A stretch of DNA of 64,000 nt from WTFY01 sp026713925 (GTDB taxonomy: Bacteria > Pseudomonadota > Gammaproteobacteria > UBA4575). Below are positions 1 to 8,624 of the stretch, piece by piece; position 1 is the first letter of the stretch, and every line of letters begins with the position of its first letter. The stretch spans positions 1,054,001 to 1,118,000 of the forward strand of contig OY759361.1 in the NCBI GenBank assembly GCA_963662355.1. The letters run 5' to 3'. The notes under the pieces were generated by a model that ran no database searches, had not been told where the DNA came from, and was given only the letters and a program-made list of their open reading frames with translations. The position numbers and the translations under genes were made by a program.

Positions 1-854
1 GAAGCGGCTCCCTTACCTTCCTTGGCAGCTTTTTCCAGCTCTTCGAGAATTCTTTTGGCCTTGGTGACTTCAGCTTCAGGTGGTGTGAAGACTTCATTTG
101 CCAGCTCAATCTGTCTGGGGTGGATTGCCCATTTTCCTTCGCATCCCAAAGCTGCTGCACGACGCGCTGCCAGCAAATAACCGTCAGGGTCATCGAAATC
201 ACCAAATGGACCGTCAATCGGACGCAGCCCATAGGCACGGCATGCAACAGTCATGCGGGAAATCGCAGCATGCCACTGATCACCAGGGTAGTCCGGATTT
301 AAACCACCAATATTGACAGTGCGGGCACGATTGCTTGCTGCATAATCAGCTACTCCGAAATGCATGGCCTCCAGTCGTGCACTGGATGTTGCAATGGCTT
401 CAACATTTGCCATTCCCAGGGCTGTCTCGATGAGGGCTTCAAGGCCTATCCTGTTTTCGAGACCTTTCGCCTCTTCAATCTGGCTCACCATGGCATCCAC
501 CATGTATACATCGCCAGTGGTGCCTACTTTTGGAATGAGTATAGTGTCCAGCTTGCTGCCCGCCTGCTCGACGACATCCACTACATCACGGTACATGTAA
601 TGGGTATCCAGTCCGTTGATGCGCACTGAAACTGTTTTGCCATGGCCCTTCCAGTCGTGTTCATTTAACGCTGCAATTATATTTTTGCGTGCCTGCACCT
701 TGTCATCGGGTGCCACGGCATCTTCCAGATCAAGAAACACATAGTCTGCAGCACAGGTAACTGCCTTTTCTATCATTCTGGGGTTGGATCCCGGTACAGC
801 CAGTTCACAACGTTGTATCCGTTGCCGGGCAGGTTTGTATTGGGTAAAGCTCAT
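1..854 (-). CDS. mclA: L-malyl-CoA lyase, C-terminus cut off by window edge
   Basis: Cleaves malyl-CoA to acetyl-CoA and glyoxylate in the serine cycle of C1 assimilation; HpcH/HpaI aldolase/citrate lyase superfamily, cytoplasmic. About 284 residues are visible, and the family is roughly 315-325, so only a short C-terminal piece is missing. The reading shows the signatures ELAVPGSNP near residue 17, FLDLEDAVAPDDK near 40 (metal-binding acidic pair), IRINGLDTHYMYRDVVD, IETALGMANVEAIATSS, FGVADYAAS and YGLRPIDGPFGDF. These closely match methylotroph MclA as remembered, rather than citrate lyase CitE. The ATG at 854 opens directly into the conserved N-terminus. The serine-glyoxylate aminotransferase gene ends 20 bp upstream on the same strand, which supports the serine cycle over other malyl-CoA routes. 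More serine cycle genes may lie beyond the left edge. Confidence 0.9.
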   Translation of the reverse strand, partial: MSFTQYKPARQRIQRCELAVPGSNPRMIEKAVTCAADYVFLDLEDAVAPDDKVQARKNIIAALNEHDWKGHGKTVSVRINGLDTHYMYRDVVDVVEQAGSKLDTILIPKVGTTGDVYMVDAMVSQIEEAKGLENRIGLEALIETALGMANVEAIATSSARLEAMHFGVADYAASNRARTVNIGGLNPDYPGDQWHAAISRMTVACRAYGLRPIDGPFGDFDDPDGYLLAARRAAALGCEGKWAIHPRQIELANEVFTPPEAEVTKAKRILEELEKAAKEGKGAA

Positions 855-874
855 CTTTTATTTCCTCAATAGTT

Positions 875-2125
875 TTACTTTTTGGCTGCAACTCTTGCTT
901 CACGAGGAGCTTTGGCTGAACCGAATTTCTTGATCTTCTTCGCAGTTTTACGGTAGTACTCGCCGGCTGCTGCAACACCGCTGCCAGGCTTCACATTCAT
1001 ACCGGCATCGCGCATTGCCATTTCCACTACGCCAAGAACAGCCATCATGCGGGCTTCATTATTGTCTCCCAGGTGTCCGATCCTGAAAACCTTGCCGGCA
1101 ACCTTTGACAGGCCTGCACCTAAAGATACATTGTAGCGGTGATAGGCAATATGAATCACTTCTGCAGCATTGACACTCGGAGGTACCTCAATTGCAGTCA
1201 CGGTATCGGAATACCATTTAGGTGCCTTGGCGCAAGGTTTCAATCCCCAAGCCTTGATCGCTCTGCGCACACCTTCGGCCAGTCGATGATGGCGTTTGAA
1301 CACGTTCTCCAGACCTTCTTCCAGGAGCAGGTCTATTGACATACGCAATCCACGCAGCATGGGTACCGAAGGGGTATAGGGGAAATAACCGTCTTTGTTG
1401 GTATTGATATGGTCCTGTATGTCCAGGAAGCAACGCGCACATCGGGCTTTTTTACGAGCCCTCAATGCCTTGGGGCTGAACGCAACAATAGCCATGCCCG
1501 CAGGCAGCATGAATCCTTTTTGCGACCCACTGACTGCCACATCCACGTTCCATTGATCCATACGAAAATCTATGCTGGCAATCGAGCTTACCCCGTCCAC
1601 CATCAGCATTGCCGGATGTTTCACGGCATCCATTGCCCGGCGCAGTCCCGCTATATCACTGGTTACGCCTGTTGCAGTTTCATTGTGACAAACCACTACT
1701 GCCTTGATCTTGTGTTCCTTGTCCATGGAAAGGATGCGCTTGAATTTTGCAATCGGGACACCTTCTCCCCAGGGGGTTTCAACGAGTTCGACATCCAGGC
1801 CGATCCGGCATGCAAGGTCATACCACAGGTGGCTGAACTGTCCGAATCGTGTAGTTAGGATTTTGTCTCCAGGCGACATGGTATTGGCCAGCGCCACTTC
1901 CCAGCCTGCTGTGCCGGTTGCAGGGAATAGAAAACATGTACCCTTTGTCGTTTTGAAAATCTTTTTGCAGTCACGCAGCAGTGGCTTGACAAGCTCTGGA
2001 AAATCAGGTGCCCGGTGGTCCTCTTGTGGGACAATCATGGCATTTTGCACAGCCTGGGGGATATGCGTAGGGCCTGGTGCAAATAAGTAATTTCTTCCAG
2101 GAAAAGCTAATTTTTCGCTAGGCAT
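875..2125 (-). CDS. sgaA: Serine--glyoxylate aminotransferase
   Basis: Class V PLP aminotransferase that transfers the amino group of serine to glyoxylate, giving hydroxypyruvate and glycine; a central serine cycle step. The 416-residue product opens with FPGRNYLFAPGPTHIP, followed by VPQEDHRAPDF and FPATGTAGWEVALANT, all typical of bacterial SgaA. The PLP lysine lies in VAVSGSQKGFMLPAG. The start at 2125 (MPSEKLAFPG) fits the family N-terminus; in-frame sequence upstream of it has no family resemblance. The C-terminus carries a Lys/Arg/Ala-rich tail of about 30 residues that looks disordered. It lies between mclA and the formyltransferase homologue on the same strand, probably in one C1 transcription unit. 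Confidence 0.92.
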   Translation of the reverse strand: MPSEKLAFPGRNYLFAPGPTHIPQAVQNAMIVPQEDHRAPDFPELVKPLLRDCKKIFKTTKGTCFLFPATGTAGWEVALANTMSPGDKILTTRFGQFSHLWYDLACRIGLDVELVETPWGEGVPIAKFKRILSMDKEHKIKAVVVCHNETATGVTSDIAGLRRAMDAVKHPAMLMVDGVSSIASIDFRMDQWNVDVAVSGSQKGFMLPAGMAIVAFSPKALRARKKARCARCFLDIQDHINTNKDGYFPYTPSVPMLRGLRMSIDLLLEEGLENVFKRHHRLAEGVRRAIKAWGLKPCAKAPKWYSDTVTAIEVPPSVNAAEVIHIAYHRYNVSLGAGLSKVAGKVFRIGHLGDNNEARMMAVLGVVEMAMRDAGMNVKPGSGVAAAGEYYRKTAKKIKKFGSAKAPREARVAAKK

Positions 2126-2307
2126 AATAAAAATCCTTGTTCCGATGTGTAGTAAAAAGCGAATGTGCCTCGGTTGTTGTTCCTGCGATTGGAACGGCCA
2201 TTCCCGCTGAAACAGTCTTTGTCCGAAAAACCCAGCATCTTGCCACAAGCACTATGCTTGACTCAAGCAATTTGGACAATCCGCACCCGCGGTCTGCCGT
2301 GAGGCTG

Positions 2308-3225
2308 TCAGGGCTGTTTATCGGGATTCAGGTAAATAAAGCTCTTGCCCAGACGACCGCCGTAGTTACCGGCAGAAATCATGATTAGCCCTGGTGTATC
2401 CACGGAGGCCCTGATGGCAGCTTGCGTGGCGTCAATGATGGGCTGCATGCCCTGACCATTCATGATAATTTCCATTACCGAATGAACACCTTGGGGCAGA
2501 CTCGCCTCGACGCCCGGGTCATTCTGCAACATCGGGCAGAATTTCTCATAGGTGCTGGCAATGGTGAACTCATAACTGCTTCCCGCCTTGGAACCACTTC
2601 CCGCAATTCCTCCCGGAAAAGTGGTGATCACGCCAGGTATGGGTTCAATGGCTACCACCCCTTTTTCAGCCGCCTCGAGCGCTGAATCCACGCTGTCACC
2701 AAAAAACCACAAATTACCGCCCATCAGGCCATCGTCATACCCAAGCCTGCGGTCCAGAACGAATTCGCCCCCCAGTATGGGGATCCACCACATTTTGCGT
2801 CCAAACCGTTCAATGCGTTTTTGATGGCCATCACCAAAGTAGGCTACCTTGCGGCCCATGTGGTAATAGTCTTCTGAATCGATCAGGTTGAAACACGAAG
2901 CAGTCGGACAGGTAAGCACATTCTGGCTGATTCGCACCAGTGCTGAACGTTCCAGGGCCTTGACGCGGTCCTTGCGGAAACGCGGGATATGCAGTTGCAC
3001 AATGGCCCCTGGTCGACCGTCAGGAGTTGCGAAATCCTCATCTCCACCGGGTCCTACGTAGCGGTCCATGCCCGCTTCGCAGTCACATAGGATGGAGCTT
3101 GAAGCATTGCCGGTGGCTGCATGAACGGCATGATCCAGCCATTTCCGGTCACGTGCAGTGATCAGGAATTCAGTGTACAGGCTCCTGAACGCTTCTGCGT
3201 AGGTATCATCGATTTTTGCTGCCAT
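2308..3225 (-). CDS. fhcD: Formylmethanofuran--tetrahydromethanopterin formyltransferase homologue
   Basis: The 305-residue product aligns by eye along its whole length with archaeal Ftr and bacterial FhcD. It has IDDTYAEAF at the N-terminus, ITARDRKW, ATGNASSSILCDCEAG, TPDGRPGA, VLTCPTASCFN, KVAYFGDG, GGEFVLDRRLG, FPGGIAGSGSK and the C-terminal ISAGNYGGRLGK. Ftr moves a formyl group between methanofuran and tetrahydromethanopterin; in aerobic methylotrophs FhcD is a subunit of the formyltransferase/hydrolase complex of formaldehyde oxidation. Here no fhcA, fhcB or fhcC lies beside it. It sits instead between sgaA and a 5-formyl-THF cyclo-ligase, 2 bp from the latter, so the two are probably cotranslated. 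Its exact substrate is therefore inference: it may serve a complex encoded elsewhere or may be a diverged paralogue. Confidence 0.85.
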   Translation of the reverse strand: MAAKIDDTYAEAFRSLYTEFLITARDRKWLDHAVHAATGNASSSILCDCEAGMDRYVGPGGDEDFATPDGRPGAIVQLHIPRFRKDRVKALERSALVRISQNVLTCPTASCFNLIDSEDYYHMGRKVAYFGDGHQKRIERFGRKMWWIPILGGEFVLDRRLGYDDGLMGGNLWFFGDSVDSALEAAEKGVVAIEPIPGVITTFPGGIAGSGSKAGSSYEFTIASTYEKFCPMLQNDPGVEASLPQGVHSVMEIIMNGQGMQPIIDATQAAIRASVDTPGLIMISAGNYGGRLGKSFIYLNPDKQP

Positions 3226-3227
3226 AT

Positions 3228-3866
3228 CTAGTCCCGCCCAATACCTTCATAGACAGCATCCTCGGTGATGACCTTGTCCATGTAGACGTCATGAGGAGCA
3301 ACCAGGACCTCATCGAAAAGTTGCGATTCATAGCACAAGGCCACCAGCGGGCAATCCGAGCGTGCTTTTTCAAGCAGGCGGTCATAGTAACCCTGTCCAT
3401 TTCCCATGCGCCCTCCTTTTCTGTCAAATCCCACGCCCGGCACCATAATGATATCCAGGTCCTCCGGCTCCACTTCTTTTTCAGGATTCCCCCATAGTTC
3501 CCTGGGTGGTTCAAGAATGTTCCACTTGCCTACGACCATTTCCTCCAGACTTTCCATCCACCACAGACCCAGTTTGTTTTCGCCGTTCTCGTCTTCAGTG
3601 CAATAGGGTACGATGATTTTCTTTTTGCCCCTGGCCACTTCTTCCAGCAGGTGTGACTTGGTGCGGGTTTCGGAGCGGCAGTCAATGTACCACATTGCAA
3701 TGTTTGAACGGTGGTACTCGGGGAGGTCCATGAATCTCTGGCAGGCCAGTGCACTGATTTCATCCTTGTTTTCCTGCGCTTTGCGGCGGTCATAGGCTTC
3801 ACGCCGCATCTTGTTTTTGCGCTCCATTACGGCTTCAAGTTCTTCGGGGGATAGTAGTGTAGCCAT
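3228..3866 (-). CDS. 5-formyltetrahydrofolate cyclo-ligase family protein
   Basis: ATP-dependent conversion of 5-formyl-THF to 5,10-methenyl-THF is the family activity. The 212-residue protein shows the N-terminal basic helix (ERKNKMRREAYDRRKAQ), the middle YIDCRSETRT segment and the diagnostic C-terminal loop GGRMGNGQGYYDRLLEKA, followed by ALCYESQLFDEV and PHDVYMDKVITE. The start at 3866 is chosen because an AGGAG ribosome site lies 5-6 nt upstream; longer in-frame starts lack one. The protein is slightly longer than typical YgfA. Its neighbours are the formyltransferase homologue (2 bp downstream) and serine cycle genes, so a role in C1-folate supply is likely, either salvage of 5-formyl-THF (a known inhibitor of serine hydroxymethyltransferase) or a dedicated methylotrophy step. 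Confidence 0.85.
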   Translation of the reverse strand: MATLLSPEELEAVMERKNKMRREAYDRRKAQENKDEISALACQRFMDLPEYHRSNIAMWYIDCRSETRTKSHLLEEVARGKKKIIVPYCTEDENGENKLGLWWMESLEEMVVGKWNILEPPRELWGNPEKEVEPEDLDIIMVPGVGFDRKGGRMGNGQGYYDRLLEKARSDCPLVALCYESQLFDEVLVAPHDVYMDKVITEDAVYEGIGRD

Positions 3867-3965
3867 CGCAACTCCTGAGATCGTCTTTGTTATACCGGTC
3901 ACATGTGTCGTGGTCGAAAGGTGTAATCCTATAGGATTTGCAGCGCGCTTGACAATTTAGGATTT

Positions 3966-5648
3966 TCAGTCCGTGGTGGCCCCGTTTGATGCTGAACGTA
4001 CCTGTTGTGCATATTTCGCCAAAACGCCCCGGGTATAACGGGGCTTGGGGAAACGCCAGCTTTTTTTTCTTTGTGCCAGCTCTTTTGCAGAGAGCTTGAC
4101 GTTGATTTCGCGCTTTTGTGCGTCAATAGTGATTTGGTCGCCATTCTTCAGCAGTGCCAGGGGCCCGCCTACTGCGGCTTCAGGGGTGATATGTCCGACC
4201 ACAAAGCCATGGCTGCCGCCCGAGAATCGGCCATCAGTGATCAGGGCAACCTCCTTTCCCAGCCCCTTACCCATAATGGCGGCAGTGGGAGACAGCATCT
4301 CGCGCATGCCCGGCCCCCCCTTGGGGCCTTCATAGCGGATGACTATGACATCCCCTTTGTGGACCCCGCCATCCAGGATTCTTGACAACGCCTTTTCTTC
4401 CGAGGGGAAAACACGGGCTTTGCCTGTAAAGCGTAACCCTTCTTTCCCGGATATTTTTGCTACCGCACCTTCAGGTGCAAGATTTCCATACAGGATGACC
4501 AGGTGACCGTCTTTTTTGATGGGATTGGAAAAGCTTCTTACGATACCCTGGGACTTTGGATAGGGTTTCACGCCTCGCAGGTTTTGCTTCAGTGTCTTGC
4601 CTGTAACGGTCAGGCAATCTCCCTCCAGCAGACCCTTGCCTAACAGCATGCGCATCAGGGGCTGAACCCCTCCGATCTCAATCAACTCAGACATCATGTA
4701 CTGGCCGCTGGGTCTCAAGTCCGCAAGCACAGGTACCTTTTTACCGATGCGTGTGAAGTCATCCAGGGTCAGGTTAACCCCGATGGCATGGGCCATTGCA
4801 AGCAGGTGTAGCACCGCATTGGTCGAGCCGCCCAATGCGGTCACCACGGCTATCGCGTTCAAAAAGGCTTTCCTCGTCATGATTTCTTTGGGACAAATGT
4901 TGTTTTGCACCAGGTTCATGACCGCTTTGCCTGCAGCAAGACAGTCCTGCTGTTTTTCTCTTGAAACTGCATTCTGCGCAGAACTGTTCGGCAAGCTCAT
5001 ACCAAGTGCCTCGATGGCACTGGCCATCGTGTTTGCCGTATACATCCCGCCACAGGATCCGGGGCCCGGTATGGCTGACCGCTCAACCTGAGCGAGTTCG
5101 CGGTCCGTCAGTTGGTGCTTGGCATGTTGTCCTACTGCCTCAAACACTGATACGACATCCACATTGGTATTTCTGTACTGGCCCGGCATGATGGTGCCAC
5201 CATAGACAAATATCGACGGCCGGTTGAGGCGTGCCATCGCAATCAGGCATCCAGGCATGTTTTTGTCGCAGCCTCCGATCGCCACCACACCATCGAATCC
5301 TTCACAGCCGACTACCGTTTCCACGGAATCTGCAATGACTTCACGTGAGACCAGGGAATATTTCATGCCTTCTGTCCCCATGGAGATGCCGTCAGAAACT
5401 GTGATGGTATTGAATACGACGGCCTTGCCGCCAGCCTGATTGGCGCCTTTGGCGGTCTCTTTGGCCAGGAGGTCAATGTGCATGTTACAAGGTGTGACCA
5501 TGCTCCAGGTTGACGCGATCCCGATCTGGGGTTTTGCAAAGTCACCGTCTTTGAAGCCTACAGCCCTCAGCATGGCACGACTTGGTGCCCGTTCAACCCC
5601 GTCGACGATGACAGAGGAATAGTGCCGTGTTTGTTTGTTGCGGGCCAA
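3966..5648 (-). CDS. ilvD: Dihydroxy-acid dehydratase
   Basis: Dehydrates dihydroxyisovalerate and dihydroxymethylvalerate in valine, isoleucine and leucine synthesis. The 560-residue length matches the short IlvD class. Iron-sulfur ligands are visible in MVTPCNMH, GGCDKNMPGC and GPGSCGGMYTANTM, and the C-terminal DGRFSGGSHGFVVGH motif is intact. Translation appears to start at TTG (5648), since the conserved RAPSRAMLRAVGF segment follows after about 20 residues and no ATG precedes it. The gene stands alone, 100 bp downstream of the folate ligase gene and on the same strand; no leader peptide or attenuator is seen in the 200 bp upstream. Confidence 0.95.
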   Translation of the reverse strand: MARNKQTRHYSSVIVDGVERAPSRAMLRAVGFKDGDFAKPQIGIASTWSMVTPCNMHIDLLAKETAKGANQAGGKAVVFNTITVSDGISMGTEGMKYSLVSREVIADSVETVVGCEGFDGVVAIGGCDKNMPGCLIAMARLNRPSIFVYGGTIMPGQYRNTNVDVVSVFEAVGQHAKHQLTDRELAQVERSAIPGPGSCGGMYTANTMASAIEALGMSLPNSSAQNAVSREKQQDCLAAGKAVMNLVQNNICPKEIMTRKAFLNAIAVVTALGGSTNAVLHLLAMAHAIGVNLTLDDFTRIGKKVPVLADLRPSGQYMMSELIEIGGVQPLMRMLLGKGLLEGDCLTVTGKTLKQNLRGVKPYPKSQGIVRSFSNPIKKDGHLVILYGNLAPEGAVAKISGKEGLRFTGKARVFPSEEKALSRILDGGVHKGDVIVIRYEGPKGGPGMREMLSPTAAIMGKGLGKEVALITDGRFSGGSHGFVVGHITPEAAVGGPLALLKNGDQITIDAQKREINVKLSAKELAQRKKSWRFPKPRYTRGVLAKYAQQVRSASNGATTD

Positions 5649-5851
5649 GTTGACTAGTTTCCGGTAACCGTCATCGGGAAAATGACATGAATGGAGAATA
5701 TCCTAATATGTTGTGTGATCGGAATTTCTTGCATGAACGCCGCTTTTTATAGCCGGTATAGGCCCGGATTGCAAAGTTTTGCTAAGTAAACTGATGATCT
5801 TCTGGCCGGTGATGTGGCCCCCAGACTGCCTGCAGGACAGGTCTTCGGACA

Positions 5852-6925
5852 CTAACGCAGGTTGCCCGCTCGTTCGGTAGGGTTGCGCGCAAAGACCACG
5901 AGGTGCTCTAGGTCCAGCTTTATGCCGATCGGCTCTCCAATCTGGTGGTTATGATGGCTGGGAGCATAGCAAAGCACGAAATTCCCGCTTCGCAGGCGAA
6001 GTTTGTAGAGGAATTCTGCCCCCCGAAAGCGTTTTTCTTCCACCAGTGCTGTAATGGGGCTGCTGTCATCATGGGGGATATCATCGGGGCGAACCAGGAG
6101 ATCAACTTCCTGGCCGGATGTGAAGCTCGGGTCGAAATCTCCACTTACCTGACCAAATTCAGTTTCGAGTGTGCAGGCATCGAGGACTTTTGCCGGCACC
6201 ATGCTTCCCAATCCTACGAAATCGGCCACAAACCGAGTTCTGGGCTTGTGGTAAATATTGTAGGCACTGTCCCATTGTTCGACCCTGCCATCCAGCATGA
6301 CACCAACCTCATCAGCCATGGCAAAAGCTTCGTGCTGGTCATGAGTAACCAGAATCGCCGTTACGTCTTCATGCTTGAGGATTTTGCGCACCCCTGTAGC
6401 CATCTGTTCGCGCAGATCAGGATCAAGATTCGAAAAGGGCTCATCAAGCAAGAGAATTTCGGGCTTTGGCGCCAGGGCACGTGCCAGGGCTACACGCTGC
6501 TGTTGCCCCGACGACAACTGGTGGGGGTATTTCCCTCCCTGGTGATCGAGTTCTGTCAGTTCGAGAACCTGGCGAGTGCGGGTACGCTTGTCGCCGCCGT
6601 TCAGTGACTTGAGACCAAAGCTAATGTTTTGCCTGACCGTCAGGTGAGGGAACAATGCCAGATCCTGGAACATCATGCCGATATGTCGATTTTCCGGGGC
6701 CAGTGTAAACTGCGACGTGCTGAGCAGTTTTTCATGCACATGAATCTCGCCGCTGGAAACCGGCAGGAATCCTGCGAGGGCACGTAACAGTGTCGTCTTG
6801 CCACAGCCACTAGGCCCCATTATGGCGGCAATACAGGCTGGCTCCAGTTTCAGGGATACATTTCGAAGAATGCTTTCATTTTGCAGGTTTGCACTGACAT
6901 TGCGCACATCAAGCTTGGCTGCCAT
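5852..6925 (-). CDS. fbpC: Ferric iron ABC transporter, ATP-binding subunit
   Basis: ATPase of the Fe(III) importer, 357 residues from the chosen start. Walker A is GPSGCGKTT, the signature is LSSGQQQRVALARAL, Walker B is ILLLDEPFSNLD, and the switch histidine is in LVTHDQHEA. The C-terminal third (about residues 240-357) is the TOBE-like regulatory domain of the FbpC/PotA-type ATPases. The ATG at 6925 follows a GGAG at good spacing and overlaps the permease gene by 17 bp; the earlier ATG at 6946 would add seven residues without family support. Last gene of fbpABC. Confidence 0.9.
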   Translation of the reverse strand: MAAKLDVRNVSANLQNESILRNVSLKLEPACIAAIMGPSGCGKTTLLRALAGFLPVSSGEIHVHEKLLSTSQFTLAPENRHIGMMFQDLALFPHLTVRQNISFGLKSLNGGDKRTRTRQVLELTELDHQGGKYPHQLSSGQQQRVALARALAPKPEILLLDEPFSNLDPDLREQMATGVRKILKHEDVTAILVTHDQHEAFAMADEVGVMLDGRVEQWDSAYNIYHKPRTRFVADFVGLGSMVPAKVLDACTLETEFGQVSGDFDPSFTSGQEVDLLVRPDDIPHDDSSPITALVEEKRFRGAEFLYKLRLRSGNFVLCYAPSHHNHQIGEPIGIKLDLEHLVVFARNPTERAGNLR

Positions 6926-8606
6926 GCAAGACTCCGGCTTGTGCAATGGAACGATTCAAAACCAAAATAGGCAAAATACTGATGACCACAATCAGTAATG
7001 CGCTGCATGCAGCAGCGGCCAGACGCTCATCAGAGGCAAGCTCGTACGTGCGCACCGCAAGCGTGTTGAAGTCAAACGGGCGTAACACCAGAGTGGCCGG
7101 CAATTCCTTGATCACTTCGACAAATACCAGCAGTGCAGCTGTAAATATGCCACTTCGGATCATGGGAAGATGGATACTTGCAAAGCGGTCAAACGTCTTG
7201 TGCCCCAGCAATTGTGCAGCATCGTCGATGCTGCGATGGATTTTTGCCAGACTGGCATCCACCGAATTGAGTCCGATTGCCATGAACCGGACAACATGGG
7301 CGAAGACCAGCGATGCTAAAGTGCCGGTCAGGATCAGGCCGGACGAAATTCCGAATTTCTGTTGCAACCAGGTGTCAAGAGTATTGTCCAGCCATGCAAA
7401 GGGAAGCAGTACGCCTACGGCAATGATGATGCCAGGCACGGCATAGCCTGTCGCGCTCAAGTTCACGGCGTAAGGAATGGAGAAGTGTGTGCTGACACGT
7501 TTGCCGTAAGCCAGCAAGGTGGCTGCAATGACGACGGTCATGGTCACCATGACAGCGAGCAGCACTGTGTTGTAAATCAGGACGAGAAAAGACATGTTGA
7601 TCATTTCTGATGCAGTGTGCATCGCCCATATGCTTAATTGAAACGCAGGGATTATGAACCCGAGAAAGATGGGTATGCAACAGATGCCAGTGGCCAGGAT
7701 AGCTTTGGTCGTTGATAACGGGTAGTACCGGAATTTTTGTGTTTTTGTCGGGTTCTGATAGCGCACCGTCTTCCTTGAGTATCGTTCTGCCAGCAATACG
7801 GCGAAAACACAAAGCAGCAGTATACTGGCCAATTGTGTGGCCGCGATTCGATCGCCCAGGCCAAACCACGTGCGGAAAATCCCGGTAGTGAATGTTGGCA
7901 CGCTAAAGTAGTGAACGGTCCCGTAGTCGGCAAGGGTTTCCATCACGACCAACGTCAGTCCTGCAACGATGGCAGGTCGAGCCAAGGGCAGAATGATCGT
8001 AAAGAAGGTCTTGTATACTCCTGTTCCGAGTGTGTGGCTGGCCTCGCGTAGACTGGCAGACTGTTCAGAAAATGCGGTCCTGACGAGTAAATAGACGTAG
8101 GGGTATAAAACCAGGGATATCATGACAATTGCCCCGCCTATTGAGCGGATTTCCGGAAACCAGTAGTCGCCATATTCCCAGCCGAAGAAATTGCGTATCG
8201 AGGTTTGTACGGGACCGGCAAAATCAAGCATGCCCGTATAGGTATAGGCGATGATGTAAGGTGGAAATGCAAGGGGCAAGAGCAATGCCCAGCTGAAAAG
8301 CCTTCGGCCCGGGAAGCTGCAGGTACTGCACAGCCATGCAGTAGTGATCCCTAGCAGGCACGTGCCAAGACAAACACCCGCAGCCAGCACAAATGAATTT
8401 AAAATGTAATCAGGAAGAACGGTGGACCGAAGATGTAACCAGACCTCGCTTCTGGGCAACAGGATCGAATACAGTACCGTGATGATGGGAATGCTCAGCA
8501 ATAATGTCGTACATGCTGTACAGAACAGCCAGCCCAGATTGCTTTTTTGCTGCCAGGATCTCTGACCAAGTCCGGGCTGGACTAGCGCATCATGCCCTAA
8601 GTTCAT
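6909..8606 (-). CDS. fbpB: Ferric iron ABC transporter, permease subunit
   Basis: Inner-membrane subunit of the periplasmic-binding-protein-dependent iron importer. At 565 residues it is a tandem fused permease, and the sequence repeats a binding-protein-dependent transport module in each half. Hydrophobic segments alternate through the whole length (first one about residues 26-48). EAA-loop-like regions are visible in each half, around EASHTLGTGVYKTFFTIILP and DAAQLLGHKTFDRFASIHLP. It starts 18 bp after fbpA and overlaps fbpC, so the three genes form one transcript. Confidence 0.9.
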   Translation of the reverse strand: MNLGHDALVQPGLGQRSWQQKSNLGWLFCTACTTLLLSIPIITVLYSILLPRSEVWLHLRSTVLPDYILNSFVLAAGVCLGTCLLGITTAWLCSTCSFPGRRLFSWALLLPLAFPPYIIAYTYTGMLDFAGPVQTSIRNFFGWEYGDYWFPEIRSIGGAIVMISLVLYPYVYLLVRTAFSEQSASLREASHTLGTGVYKTFFTIILPLARPAIVAGLTLVVMETLADYGTVHYFSVPTFTTGIFRTWFGLGDRIAATQLASILLLCVFAVLLAERYSRKTVRYQNPTKTQKFRYYPLSTTKAILATGICCIPIFLGFIIPAFQLSIWAMHTASEMINMSFLVLIYNTVLLAVMVTMTVVIAATLLAYGKRVSTHFSIPYAVNLSATGYAVPGIIIAVGVLLPFAWLDNTLDTWLQQKFGISSGLILTGTLASLVFAHVVRFMAIGLNSVDASLAKIHRSIDDAAQLLGHKTFDRFASIHLPMIRSGIFTAALLVFVEVIKELPATLVLRPFDFNTLAVRTYELASDERLAAAACSALLIVVISILPILVLNRSIAQAGVLHGSQA

Positions 8607-8624
8607 GGCCGCCTTTTCGTGTGT

